From Pseudomonas sp. UBA5706 (GTDB lineage Bacteria > Pseudomonadota > Gammaproteobacteria > Pseudomonadales > Pseudomonadaceae): 15,057 nucleotides of DNA. The notes beneath the pieces are model-generated. The model was not told where the DNA came from and did not search any database. It saw only the letters and a program-made list of their open reading frames with translations. Shown one piece after another: positions 6,512-13,834 of the stretch (positions are counted from its first letter, which is position 1; every line of letters starts with the position of its first letter). The translations under genes and the position numbers were made by a program. The stretch is from assembly GCF_002419965.1 (NCBI RefSeq), contig NZ_DIHC01000052.1, positions 356 through 15,412 of the forward strand. Reading direction: 5' to 3'.

Positions 6512-7800
6512 GGGTAAAAGCCCAGCTTGATCACGAACAGGACCGACAGCACCACCAGCGCCGAATTCAGCTCACGGCTGCGGCCCGACAACAGCTTGAT
6601 TACTGTCCAGGAAATGAAACCAAAAGCGATGCCGTTGGCGATGGAATAGGTGAACGGCATCGCCAGCGCGGTGATGACCACCGGCGCAGCTTCAGTGATG
6701 TCGTCCCAATTGATTTCGGCCAGGCCCGAGGTCATCAGCACCGCCACGAACAGCAGGGCAGGGGCGGTGGCGAACGCCGGGACGCTGCCAGCCAGTGGCG
6801 CGAAAAACAGCGCCAGCAGAAACAGCACGGCCACGACCACGGCAGTAAGGCCGGTGCGGCCCCCGGCACTCACGCCTGCGGCCGACTCGATGTAACTGGT
6901 AGTGGTCGAGGTGCCCAGCAGGGAACCGGCCATGGCCGCGGTGCTGTCAGCGATCAGGGCGCGGCCCATTTTCGGCATGTGGCCGTCCTTGCCCATCAGG
7001 CCCGCACGCTTGGCAACGCCGATCAGGGTGCCTGAGTTGTCGAACAGATCAACGAAGAGAAACGAGAAGATCACGCTCACCAGACCGATGTTCAGCGCGC
7101 CGGGGATGTCCAGTTGCAGGAAGGTCGGCGCCAGCGACGGCGGCATCGAGATCACGCCACCAAATGGCGAGAAGCCCAGCACGATCGACACGATGGTTAC
7201 CGCAAGGATGCCGATCAGCACCGCGCCGCGCACTTTCAAGGCGTCTAGCGCCACGATCAGGGCGAAACCGAGCGCAGCAAGGATCGGCGCCGGTTTCGCC
7301 AGATCGCCCAGGCCGACCATGGTGGCCGGGTTGCTAACGACGATGTCGGCGTTGTGCAGGGCAATCAGCGCCAGGAACAACCCGATACCGGCAGCGATGG
7401 CCGAGCGCAGTGGCAGCGGGATGCTGTTGATGATCCACTCGCGGATACGAAAGATCGACAGCAGAAAGAACATCACCGCCGAAATGAACACCGCACCCAA
7501 TGCCACTTGCCAGGTGTGGCCCATGTGCAGGACCACGGTGTAGGTAAAGAAGGCGTTCAGGCCCATGCCCGGAGCCAGCGCGATCGGGTAGTTAGCGATC
7601 AGGCCCATGACCGTGGAGCCGATGGCGGCCGCCAGGCAGGTCGCGACGAAGATAGCGCCCTTGTCCATGCCTGTCTCGCCGAGGATGCTCGGATTGACGA
7701 ACAGGATGTAGGCCATGGCGAGGAACGTCGTGATCCCGGCCAGGATTTCGGTGCGCACATTGGTGTCATGTGCCTTGAGTTGAAACAGCCGCTCCAGCAT
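6508..7800 (-). CDS. NCS2 family purine permease (AzgA/AdeP-like)
   Basis: An inner-membrane, probably proton-coupled importer of adenine, guanine or hypoxanthine. Length 430 residues with many hydrophobic segments. Seen: LAGITTFLAMAYILFVNP (20-37), ALAPGMGLNAFF (74-85), DLFDNSGTLIG (251-261) and GTSTTTSYIESAAG (296-309), all hallmarks of the AzgA branch of NCS2 rather than the UraA/XanQ branch. Which purine it prefers cannot be read from sequence. The start at 7800 (MLERLFQL) has a GGGGAG ribosome site about 7 nt upstream; a longer frame from 7830 adds ten residues without support. It leads a unit with trmA (ATGA overlap) and is divergent from the molybdenum hydroxylase operon across about 400 nt. 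Confidence 0.93.
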   Translation of the reverse strand: MLERLFQLKAHDTNVRTEILAGITTFLAMAYILFVNPSILGETGMDKGAIFVATCLAAAIGSTVMGLIANYPIALAPGMGLNAFFTYTVVLHMGHTWQVALGAVFISAVMFFLLSIFRIREWIINSIPLPLRSAIAAGIGLFLALIALHNADIVVSNPATMVGLGDLAKPAPILAALGFALIVALDALKVRGAVLIGILAVTIVSIVLGFSPFGGVISMPPSLAPTFLQLDIPGALNIGLVSVIFSFLFVDLFDNSGTLIGVAKRAGLMGKDGHMPKMGRALIADSTAAMAGSLLGTSTTTSYIESAAGVSAGGRTGLTAVVVAVLFLLALFFAPLAGSVPAFATAPALLFVAVLMTSGLAEINWDDITEAAPVVITALAMPFTYSIANGIAFGFISWTVIKLLSGRSRELNSALVVLSVLFVIKLGFYP

Positions 7801-7951
7801 GTGTGGCTCCCCGGTGACGCATCGCGCCATTGATAAATTCGACTAAGACAGCAAAGCACAGCTCGCCGAAACAGCCTGCACAAATTCTGCCTGTCGCAAA
7901 AAGCCGCGCATCATACCAGCAGCTTTGCACGATGGCTGCTGGCGTTGATCG

Positions 7952-8107
7952 CTATCTCCCCTCTGCGACATAAGCGCACACACTGGCCCTTGTAGCAGCG
8001 CGGCCTGCTGGCGGTGGCGACCGCAAGATCGCCGCCAGGCCGTGCGACTGCAAAATTCCCATGACCTCATCAGGCAAGGCCGATTCACAGGCCTCACGTT
8101 CGCTCAT
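7952..8107 (-). CDS. Possible small hypothetical protein, 51 aa
   Basis: A frame starting MSEREACESALPDEV from ATG 8107, with a CAGGG-like ribosome site about 7 nt upstream, ending with TAG at 7952. The first 30 residues look like plausible protein; the C-terminal part (about PPPAGRAATR) is encoded by the REP-like repeat at 7988-8020, so the gene, if real, has been extended or broken by the repeat. The inverted repeat 7916-7942 lies just after the stop on this strand. No recognisable family. It may well be a chance frame in GC-rich DNA. Confidence 0.22.
   Translation of the reverse strand: MSEREACESALPDEVMGILQSHGLAAILRSPPPAGRAATRASVCAYVAEGR
7988..8042 (-). repeat. REP-like element, family 1, inverted copy
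   Basis: On the minus strand the part 7988-8020 reads GTCGCCACCGCCAGCAGG then CCGCGCTGCTACAAG, the same family as the elements at 3530 and 13631. On the plus strand CGGCC 8001-8005 and CTGGCGG 8008-8014 pair with CCGCCAG 8032-8038 and GGCCG 8038-8042 to form a long imperfect hairpin. Confidence 0.5.
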
Positions 8108-8198
8108 CACAAACCCTGAACGATTGCCAAAAACCGCAAGTCGTAACCCCATAGACGCAGATCAACTGCGCTGATGAGTATCAACCGTGAGGCTTTCC

Positions 8199-8723
8199 AT
8201 GAGTGCGACGAACCCCCAGGCTTTCGCAGGGCATTCCATTGCCTTGACGCTTAACGGCCAACACCGACAACTGGTCGTGCAGCCCTGGACCACATTGCTG
8301 GATCTGCTGCGTGAACAGCTGGATCTGGTTGGCACTAAAAAAGGCTGCGACCACGGCCAGTGCGGCGCCTGCACCGTGTTGCGCGACGGCAAGCGCATCA
8401 ATGCCTGCCTGACGCTGGCGGTCATGTGCGACGGTGCCCAACTGACCACCATTGAAGGGTTGGCCGAAGGCGACGCACTGCACCCGATGCAGCGAGCGTT
8501 TATCAAACACGACGCGTTTCAGTGTGGCTACTGCACGCCAGGGCAGATCTGCTCGGCGGTCGGACTGGCTAACGAAGGGCGCGCGAAAACCGACGACGAG
8601 ATCAAGGAACTGATGAGCGGCAACCTCTGCCGTTGCGGCGCGTACAGCAATATCCGCGCGGCGGTCGTCGAGGTACTGCCTCAGCTGGATGCGGCGCCCG
8701 ATCAGGGAGGGCGCCAGTCATGA
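8199..8723 (+). CDS. paoA: 2Fe-2S subunit of PaoABC-type aldehyde oxidoreductase
   Basis: The electron-transfer subunit of a three-part molybdenum hydroxylase, 174 residues. Seen: an N-terminal ferredoxin-like domain with Cys50, Cys55, Cys58 and Cys70 (GCDHGQCGACTV) and a C-terminal four-helix domain with Cys109, Cys112, Cys144 and Cys146 (QCGYCTPGQ, NLCRCG). All eight ligands for the two 2Fe-2S clusters are present. Unlike E. coli PaoA (about 229 residues, Tat-exported) there is no twin-arginine signal, so the complex is probably cytoplasmic. The start at 8199 has GAGG with a 6-nt spacer; an upstream in-frame GTG at 8187 is less likely. It overlaps the next gene by ATGA. The symbol is by similarity of subunit design; it could equally be named as a generic xanthine dehydrogenase family small subunit. 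Confidence 0.92.
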   Translation: MSATNPQAFAGHSIALTLNGQHRQLVVQPWTTLLDLLREQLDLVGTKKGCDHGQCGACTVLRDGKRINACLTLAVMCDGAQLTTIEGLAEGDALHPMQRAFIKHDAFQCGYCTPGQICSAVGLANEGRAKTDDEIKELMSGNLCRCGAYSNIRAAVVEVLPQLDAAPDQGGRQS

Positions 8724-9706
8724 ATCCGTTCAGCTACAGCAAGCCTTCGGACATCAGTCAGGCGGTCAATCTGGCGGGACCTGCCAGCCGTTTCATCGCA
8801 GGCGGCACCAATCTGCTTGACCTGATGAAAGAAAACATTGCTCGACCGGAGCATCTGATCGACATCACCGGCCTACCCCTCAAAGAAGTGCGGGAAACCG
8901 CCAACGGCGGGCTGATAATCGGCGCGTTGGTGAGTAATGCCGATCTGGCCTGGCATCCGCTGGTGGAAAGCCGCTATCCGCTGTTGTCCCAGGCGGTGCT
9001 CGCCGGCGCCTCGCCGCAGCTGCGCAACATGGCCAGCACGGGCGGTAATCTGTTGCAGCGTACCCGCTGTTACTACTTCTATGATTCGACGGTGCCGTGT
9101 AACAAACGCGAGCCTGGGTCCGGTTGCCCCGCAAAAAACGGCCTGAACCGCATTCACGCGATCCTCGGCGCCAGCAATGAATGCGTTGCGACTCATCCCT
9201 CTGACATGTGCGTCGCCCTGGCCGCCCTTGACGCGGTCGTCCATGTAGAAGGGCAAGCAGGTCGGCGCAAGATTGAATTCGCCGATTTCCATCGTCTTCC
9301 GGCCGACTCGCCCCAACGTGACACCCAGTTGGCTGACGACGAGTTGATCACGTCCATAGAACTGCCAGCGCCGCGATTCCAGCAGCACAGTCATTATCTG
9401 AAGATTCGTGACCGAGCCTCCTACGCCTTCGCACTGGTTTCGGTGGCCGCAGCGTTGGAATTGGACGGCGATATCATCAAGGACGTGCGCCTGGCGCTGG
9501 GCGGGGTTGCCCACAAGCCCTGGCGTGACAAAGCGGTCGAGCAGTTGCTGATCGGCAAGCCGGTATCACGGGAGAATTTCGTGGCCGCAGCCGATGCCAT
9601 GCTCCGCGACGCACAACCGCTTGAACACAACGCCTTCAAGATCAAACTGGCGCGCCGGGCCATCGTTCGCGCACTGAGCGATGCCGCCGTGAGAGGTAAT
9701 GCCTGA
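8720..9706 (+). CDS. paoB: FAD and 4Fe-4S subunit of PaoABC-type aldehyde oxidoreductase
   Basis: The flavin subunit of the complex, 328 residues, close to E. coli PaoB (318). Seen: the FAD-binding segment RFIAGGTNLLDLMKE (24-38), the second flavin motif ASTGGNLLQRTRC (105-117), and an insertion with Cys117, Cys127, Cys136 and Cys155. That Cys set is known to hold an extra 4Fe-4S cluster in PaoB and 4-hydroxybenzoyl-CoA reductase-type subunits and is absent from ordinary xanthine dehydrogenase FAD domains. The C-terminal domain includes KIRDRASYAFALVSVAAAL (228-246) and the conserved LGGVAHKPWR. ATG 8720 lies in an ATGA overlap with the previous gene, with GGGAGG upstream at 8705-8710. The cluster insertion is the main reason for the PaoB call. 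Confidence 0.93.
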   Translation: MNPFSYSKPSDISQAVNLAGPASRFIAGGTNLLDLMKENIARPEHLIDITGLPLKEVRETANGGLIIGALVSNADLAWHPLVESRYPLLSQAVLAGASPQLRNMASTGGNLLQRTRCYYFYDSTVPCNKREPGSGCPAKNGLNRIHAILGASNECVATHPSDMCVALAALDAVVHVEGQAGRRKIEFADFHRLPADSPQRDTQLADDELITSIELPAPRFQQHSHYLKIRDRASYAFALVSVAAALELDGDIIKDVRLALGGVAHKPWRDKAVEQLLIGKPVSRENFVAAADAMLRDAQPLEHNAFKIKLARRAIVRALSDAAVRGNA

Positions 9707-11925
9707 TGAACGCTAAAATGTTTGCTCCCGGCAAACCCTCACCAGTAGGTCAGCCTCTTGATCGCGTGGACGGACTGCTCAAAGTGACCGGCCAGGCGCG
9801 CTATGCAGGCGAATACCCGCAGCTGGGCCTGCTGCATGGCAGTGTCGTATGCAGCACTATTGCTTGCGGTCGAATACTTGGCATTGATACCTCGGCCGCG
9901 CTTCAAGTACCGGGCGTGGTGGCGGTCATCGACCACACCAACCGTCCGCACGTCGCCAGCTACGACAAGAATTATGAGGACGCCGACGCCGCCGAAGGCT
10001 CGCCGTTTCGGCCTCTTTATAACGATCGCGTGCTGTACAGCGGACAGCCGTTGGCGCTGGTGGTGGCCGATACCCTTGAGCTGGCGCGTTATGCCGGCTC
10101 GCTGGTACGCATTGAGTATCAAGCCGAGGCGCACCAGACCAGTCTGATCGCCGCCCAGGGCAATGCCCACACCGCCCCGGCAGAAACCCCCAAGCCACGT
10201 GGTGACTTTCAGGCAGGGTTTGCTGATGCGGCGTTCACCGTGGACGCGCACTACAGCACGCCCAATGAGCACCACAACCCAATGGAGCCCCATGCTTCGA
10301 CCGTGATTTATCAGGACGACGGCAGTCTCCATGTTCATGACAAGACTCAAGGGCCGCAGAATTGTCAGGACTACCTGCACAAGGTCTTCGAACTCGATAA
10401 GGACAAGATCCGCATCTTCGCCGCGTTCGTCGGCGGGGCATTCGGCTCCGGTCTGCGTCCGCAATACCAGTTGCCACTGGCGGTAATGGCGGCGTTGTAT
10501 CTGAAGCGTTCGGTGCGGGTGACGTTGACGCGTCAGCAGATGTTCACCTTCGGTTATCGGCCCAATACATTGCAGCATCTGAGACTGGGCGCCACCGCCG
10601 AAGGCAAACTTGTCGCCGTGGGGCACGAGGTCATCGGCCAGACCTCGCGTTTTGAAGATTTCGTCGAGCATGTGGTCGAGTGGAGCGGCATGCTCTATCA
10701 GTGCGACAACGTGCAGCTGACTTACAAGCTGGCACCCTTGGATGTGTACACGCCACTGGACATGCGTGCACCCGGCGCAGCCTCGGGTATGGTCGGGCTG
10801 GAATGCGCCATGGACGAACTGGCCAGCGCCGCCGGCATCGATCCGGTGCAGTTACGGGCGATCAACTTCGCCGAGCGCAACGGTAACGAGGACAAGCCTT
10901 ATTCCAGCAAGGAACTGCTTGCCTGCTATGCGCAGGGCGCCGAGCGGTTTGGCTGGAGTCAGCGCAACCCCGAACCGCGCAGCATGCGCAACGGTCGTCA
11001 ACTGGTGGGTTGGGGCATGGCCGGTGGTGTGTGGGAAGCCATGCAGATGAAGGCCAGCGCCAAGGCCAGCATCGATCACAACGGCAAGCTGACCGTCAGC
11101 AGTGCAACCACCGACATTGGCACTGGCACCTACACGGTGATGGTGCAGATTGCTGCGGAGGCGGCGGGGGTGATGCCCGATGACGTGACGTTCGTGCTCG
11201 GCGACTCCTCGTTGCCTACCGCGCCATTGCAGGGCGGGTCGTTCACCGTGTCGTCGGTCGGCACGGCGGTGCAGCAGGCTTGCCGCGCCCTGCGCGCCAA
11301 GTTGCTGGACGCGCTGCGCATGGCTCATCCGCAATTCGCAGTGGTTGGCATGGAGCAGGTCGGTTTCGGCGACGGGTATTTGATCATCCAGGAGCAGCGC
11401 TTTGCCTATGCCGATATCGTCCGCCAATCCTCGCATGACGTGCTCGACGTGCAGGTCGACGCCGAACCCGACGAGAAGCGCAACGGCTACTCCACCGCCA
11501 CCCACTCGGCGGTGTTTGTCGAGGTGCTGGTCGATGAGGACCTGGGCAGCATCCGCGTCAACCGGGTCGTCAGCGCGATAGCGGCGGGCAGGGTGGTCAA
11601 TCCCAAGACGGCGCGCAGCCAGATCCTCGGGGGCGTGGTGTGGGGCGTCAGTCAGGCGATGCATGAAGAAACCCAGACCGATCACAACCTGGGGCGCTTC
11701 ATGAATCACAGCCTGGCTGAGTATCACATCCCGGTGAACGCGGACATCGGCGACATCGATGTGGTGTTCGTCGAGGAGAACGACGACATCGTTAACGAAC
11801 TCGGTTCCAAGGGTGTCGGCGAGATCGGCATCGTCGGTGTGGCGTCGGCCGTCGCCAATGCGGTCTATCACGCCACTGGCAGGCGCGTTCGGGAATTCCC
11901 GATTACCTTGGACAAAGAGCTCTGA
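9706..11925 (+). CDS. paoC: Molybdopterin-binding catalytic subunit of PaoABC-type aldehyde oxidoreductase
   Basis: The catalytic subunit, 739 residues (E. coli PaoC is 732). It binds the molybdenum cofactor, expected as the cytosine dinucleotide form, and hydroxylates substrates, probably aldehydes to acids. Seen: an N-terminal domain with DRVDGLLKVTGQARYAGE (19-36); VGGAFGSG (242-249) and DMRAPG (352-357) in the first cofactor domain; TDIGTGTYT (469-477) and GGSFTVSSVGTA (510-521) in the second; and GVGEIGIVG with Glu706, the expected catalytic glutamate, 33 residues from the end. Its ATG shares one base with the paoB stop (TGATG), with GAGAGG upstream. No paoD/xdhC-like cofactor-insertion chaperone follows in the window, so that function must come from elsewhere. 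The substrate is not determined by sequence. Confidence 0.94.
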   Translation: MNAKMFAPGKPSPVGQPLDRVDGLLKVTGQARYAGEYPQLGLLHGSVVCSTIACGRILGIDTSAALQVPGVVAVIDHTNRPHVASYDKNYEDADAAEGSPFRPLYNDRVLYSGQPLALVVADTLELARYAGSLVRIEYQAEAHQTSLIAAQGNAHTAPAETPKPRGDFQAGFADAAFTVDAHYSTPNEHHNPMEPHASTVIYQDDGSLHVHDKTQGPQNCQDYLHKVFELDKDKIRIFAAFVGGAFGSGLRPQYQLPLAVMAALYLKRSVRVTLTRQQMFTFGYRPNTLQHLRLGATAEGKLVAVGHEVIGQTSRFEDFVEHVVEWSGMLYQCDNVQLTYKLAPLDVYTPLDMRAPGAASGMVGLECAMDELASAAGIDPVQLRAINFAERNGNEDKPYSSKELLACYAQGAERFGWSQRNPEPRSMRNGRQLVGWGMAGGVWEAMQMKASAKASIDHNGKLTVSSATTDIGTGTYTVMVQIAAEAAGVMPDDVTFVLGDSSLPTAPLQGGSFTVSSVGTAVQQACRALRAKLLDALRMAHPQFAVVGMEQVGFGDGYLIIQEQRFAYADIVRQSSHDVLDVQVDAEPDEKRNGYSTATHSAVFVEVLVDEDLGSIRVNRVVSAIAAGRVVNPKTARSQILGGVVWGVSQAMHEETQTDHNLGRFMNHSLAEYHIPVNADIGDIDVVFVEENDDIVNELGSKGVGEIGIVGVASAVANAVYHATGRRVREFPITLDKEL

Positions 11926-12227
11926 TACCTGTCCGTAGGTGAGGTGTTGCCCGCAAAATTGCGCTATGTCAGACGATAAATTTCGTTATGGCAGGTTGCT
12001 CTTGCGGGCACGCGCGCTTCTTTTAGACTGCGGCGTTGCCCTGTCAACCGTCCCTCTTCATCAATGTCGCCCCAGTGCAACCATAGGTCGCGCTGGTGCG
12101 CTTCATGCGCGGTCGTGCTGCGTAAGTTGCACCCACGCGGCAGCATTCGGACTGCCGTGGGTCTTCAAGCCTTAAAAAACTGCCGCAAAGAGCTGAATAA
12201 AATAACGAGCCGACCCGAGGAGCACGC
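11926..12227 (+). promoter_or_regulatory. Intergenic region upstream of the quaternary-amine binding protein
   Basis: No gene is supported here. Seen: a 9-bp inverted repeat TGCCCGCAA (11948-11956) and TTGCGGGCA (12002-12010), possibly the end of the pao-like transcript; a 7-bp inverted repeat GTGCAAC (12075-12081) and GTTGCAC (12126-12132); between those arms a direct repeat GGTCGCGCTG (12086-12095) and GGTCGTGCTG (12111-12120), 25 bp apart; and an 11-bp bulged hairpin at 12131-12162. The direct repeat is of the kind bound by AraC-type activators, such as GbdR for choline and betaine genes in Pseudomonas, but I cannot confirm that motif. The ribosome site GAGGAG precedes ATG 12228. Confidence 0.4.
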
Positions 12228-13169
12228 ATGAAGAGATTTATTCGTCAGATCAGTTGCGGTGTGTTGATGCTAGGCAGCACCGCCTTGATGGCAGCTGAAC
12301 CTGCCAAATGTCAGAGCGTGCGGATGGGTGTGGTCAACTGGACCGACGTGGTTGCCACCAGCGCAGTGGCCGAAGTGCTGCTGCAATCCATCGGCTATGA
12401 AGTCAAGCAAACCAGCGCCGCGCAGCAGATCGTCTTTGGCGGTCTGCGCGATGATCGGCTGGACGTGTTCCTGGGTTACTGGAAGCCGGCGATGGACAAG
12501 AACATTGCCCCGTTCGTGGCCGCCAATCAGGTCAAGGTCTTCGACACGCCCAGTATGAGCGACGCACATGCGACCCTGGCCGTGCCGCAGTTCGAGGCGG
12601 ATGCGGGGCTGAAAACCTTCGCCGACATCGCCAAATTCAAGGATAAGCTCGGCGGCAAGATTTACGGGATCGAGCCGGGCACCGGCGCCAATGCCAACAT
12701 CAAGGGCATGATCGACAAGGATCAGTTCGGCCTTAAAGGCTTCCAGTTGGTGGAGTCCGGTGAAGCCGGGATGCTCGCGGCGGTCAAGCGTGCGGTCGAT
12801 CGCAAGGAGTGGGTGGTGTTCGTTGGCTGGACCCCGCACCCGATGAACATCAACATGAAGATCGCGTATTTGACTGGCAGCGAAGATGTGTTCGGACCGG
12901 GTGAAGGCGCAGCGACTGTTTCAGTGGTGACCGCGCCCGATTACGCGACCCGTTGCCCGAACGTCAACAAGCTGTTGAGCAATTTGAAATTCACTGCCGC
13001 CCAGGAAAGCCAAATGATGGTGCCGATCATGGACCGCAAGGCGCCCACAGACGTGGCCACGCGGTGGCTCAAGGATCATCCGGAAGACATCCAACGCTGG
13101 CTGGAAGGCGTGACGACCTTCGATGGCAAGGATGCGGCGGCAGCGGCGCAGGTGGCGTTGAGCAAGTAA
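12228..13169 (+). CDS. Periplasmic choline/carnitine/betaine-type binding protein (ChoX/CaiX class)
   Basis: A substrate-binding protein for an ABC transporter of quaternary amines, 313 residues. Seen: a signal peptide (basic MKRFIRQ, hydrophobic to about residue 21, cleavage near LMA-AEP at 22-23) and an OpuAC-type fold. Trp38 (NWTD), Trp85 (YWKP) and Trp201 (GWTPHPMN) match three of the aromatic-box residues known in Sinorhizobium ChoX; Cys28 and Cys243 match its disulfide. The position I align to ChoX Tyr119 is His114, which may alter ligand preference away from choline. No permease or ATPase gene is adjacent; in Pseudomonas the CaiX and BetX proteins are likewise orphan and use the CbcWV transporter. 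The start has GAGGAG with proper spacing. The last ~52 codons and the 3' flank are repeated twice more downstream. Confidence 0.9.
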   Translation: MKRFIRQISCGVLMLGSTALMAAEPAKCQSVRMGVVNWTDVVATSAVAEVLLQSIGYEVKQTSAAQQIVFGGLRDDRLDVFLGYWKPAMDKNIAPFVAANQVKVFDTPSMSDAHATLAVPQFEADAGLKTFADIAKFKDKLGGKIYGIEPGTGANANIKGMIDKDQFGLKGFQLVESGEAGMLAAVKRAVDRKEWVVFVGWTPHPMNINMKIAYLTGSEDVFGPGEGAATVSVVTAPDYATRCPNVNKLLSNLKFTAAQESQMMVPIMDRKAPTDVATRWLKDHPEDIQRWLEGVTTFDGKDAAAAAQVALSK

Positions 13170-13214
13170 AGGACTGCAGGACCCTCGGCAGGCAGGCAGG
13201 CAGGCGATCACGGC

Positions 13215-13370
13215 CAAATGATGGTGCCGATCATGGACCGTGAGGTGTCGACCAGCGCGGCCAATCAGTGGCTTGAGGGTCATCCGGATGGCCTCCAGCT
13301 TTGCTTGGAAGGCGTGACGACCTTCGCTGGCAAGGATGCGGCGGCAGCGGCGCAGGTGGCGTTGAGCAAG
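13215..13370 (+). pseudogene. Partial duplicate of binding-protein C-terminus, copy 2
   Basis: An intact frame of about 51 codons, beginning QMMVPIMDREVSTSAANQW and ending AAQVALSK then TAA, in the same frame as the parent gene and open back to the parent stop. Compared with the parent it reads EV for KA, NQW for TRW, EGHPDGLQLC for KDHPEDIQRW. There is no ribosome site before the ATGs at 13218 and 13221, no signal peptide and no binding domain, so it is not expected to make a working protein. It could serve as a sequence donor for recombination with the parent 3' end. Confidence 0.8.
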
Positions 13371-13414
13371 TAAAGGACTGCAGGACCCTCGGCAGGCAGG
13401 CAGGCGATCACGGC

Positions 13415-13573
13415 CAAATGATGGTGCCGATCATGGACCGTGAGGTGCCGACCAGCGCGGCCAAGCAGTGGCTTGAGGGTCATCCGGATGGCCTCCAGCT
13501 TTGCTTGGAAGGCGTGACGATCTTCGATGGCAAGGATGCGGCAGCAGCGGCGCAGGTTGCGTTGAGCAAGTAA
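13415..13573 (+). pseudogene. Partial duplicate of binding-protein C-terminus, copy 3
   Basis: The same frame as copy 2, with a few changes (VPTSAAKQW, VTIFDG), ending AAQVALSK then TAA at 13571-13573. It lies in a different frame from the parent because copy 2 is 200 bp long. There is no ribosome site or signal peptide. An open frame from 13301 runs into it, but its first part is antisense-like frame noise from copy 2. Confidence 0.8.
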
Positions 13574-13630
13574 AGGACTGCAGCGCCGCAGGCGATCACG
13601 GCCATGATCGTCGGCGGTGGGACCTTGAGT

Positions 13631-13661
13631 TCGCCACGGCGGGCAAGCCGTGCTGTCACAG
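13631..13661 (+). repeat. REP-like element, family 1, third copy
   Basis: The perfect 6-bp hairpin CACGGC (13635-13640)-GGGCAA-GCCGTG (13647-13652), followed by a CTGTCACAG tail, matches the element at 3530-3561. It is the first clear hairpin after the tandem copies and may end their transcript, though there is no T-run. The rest of 13662-13834 shows only a small CTGCC-GTC-GGCAG hairpin (13742-13754). Confidence 0.5.
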
Positions 13662-13834
13662 CGCTAGCGTAGAACCGCATGTTTTGTCAGCCGCAATCTT
13701 TGTAGCAGGCTGGGTTGCAAGCGGCGGCGATTTCACAGGCGCTGCCGTCGGCAGGCCGCGACTTCAGGGCTCATGCGTGATACTGATTATGTCATTCACC
13801 CCGATCCCGGCGTTCAGGCGGGCTGGAGCCGTCA

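Larger units (their letters stand above)
7801..8198. promoter_or_regulatory. Divergent intergenic region between purine permease and pao-like operon
   Basis: It must contain promoters for both flanking units, though I could not pick convincing -35/-10 pairs. Seen: a perfect 8-bp inverted repeat CCAGCAGC (7916-7923) and GCTGCTGG (7935-7942) with an 11-nt spacer, which could be an operator or the stem of a terminator; a REP-like hairpin at about 8001-8042; and a possible small minus-strand ORF at 7952-8107. Confidence 0.45.
13011..13604 (+). repeat. Three tandem copies of the binding-protein 3' end (about 200 bp each)
   Basis: Unit 1 (13011-13214) is the true 3' end of the binding-protein gene plus 45 nt of flank; unit 2 is 13215-13414 and unit 3 is 13415 to about 13604. 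All begin CAAATGATGGTGCCGATC and carry the same stop-proximal coding sequence, TAA, GGACTGCAG and a GCGATCACGGCC end. Between unit 1 and unit 2 the first 26 nt are identical, the next 65 nt differ at about 23 positions, and the following ~100 nt differ at only about one. Units 2 and 3 share the divergent core. The 4-nt unit GGCA is present four times in unit 1 (13187-13202), three in unit 2 (13391-13402) and is lost in unit 3. Confidence 0.95.

Noticed and set aside
9739..11871. Long minus-strand frames (310 and 339 codons) within the molybdopterin subunit
   Set aside because: Both are antisense to a complete catalytic subunit and have His/Arg/Gly-rich composition typical of reverse frames.
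12198..12203. TAAAAT as a -10 box for the binding-protein gene
   Set aside because: No -35 element at proper spacing, and the start would fall almost on the ribosome site.
12953..13243. 96-codon frame over the binding-protein 3' end
   Set aside because: It is an off-frame reading of the same duplicated sequence, with no ribosome site or recognisable product.
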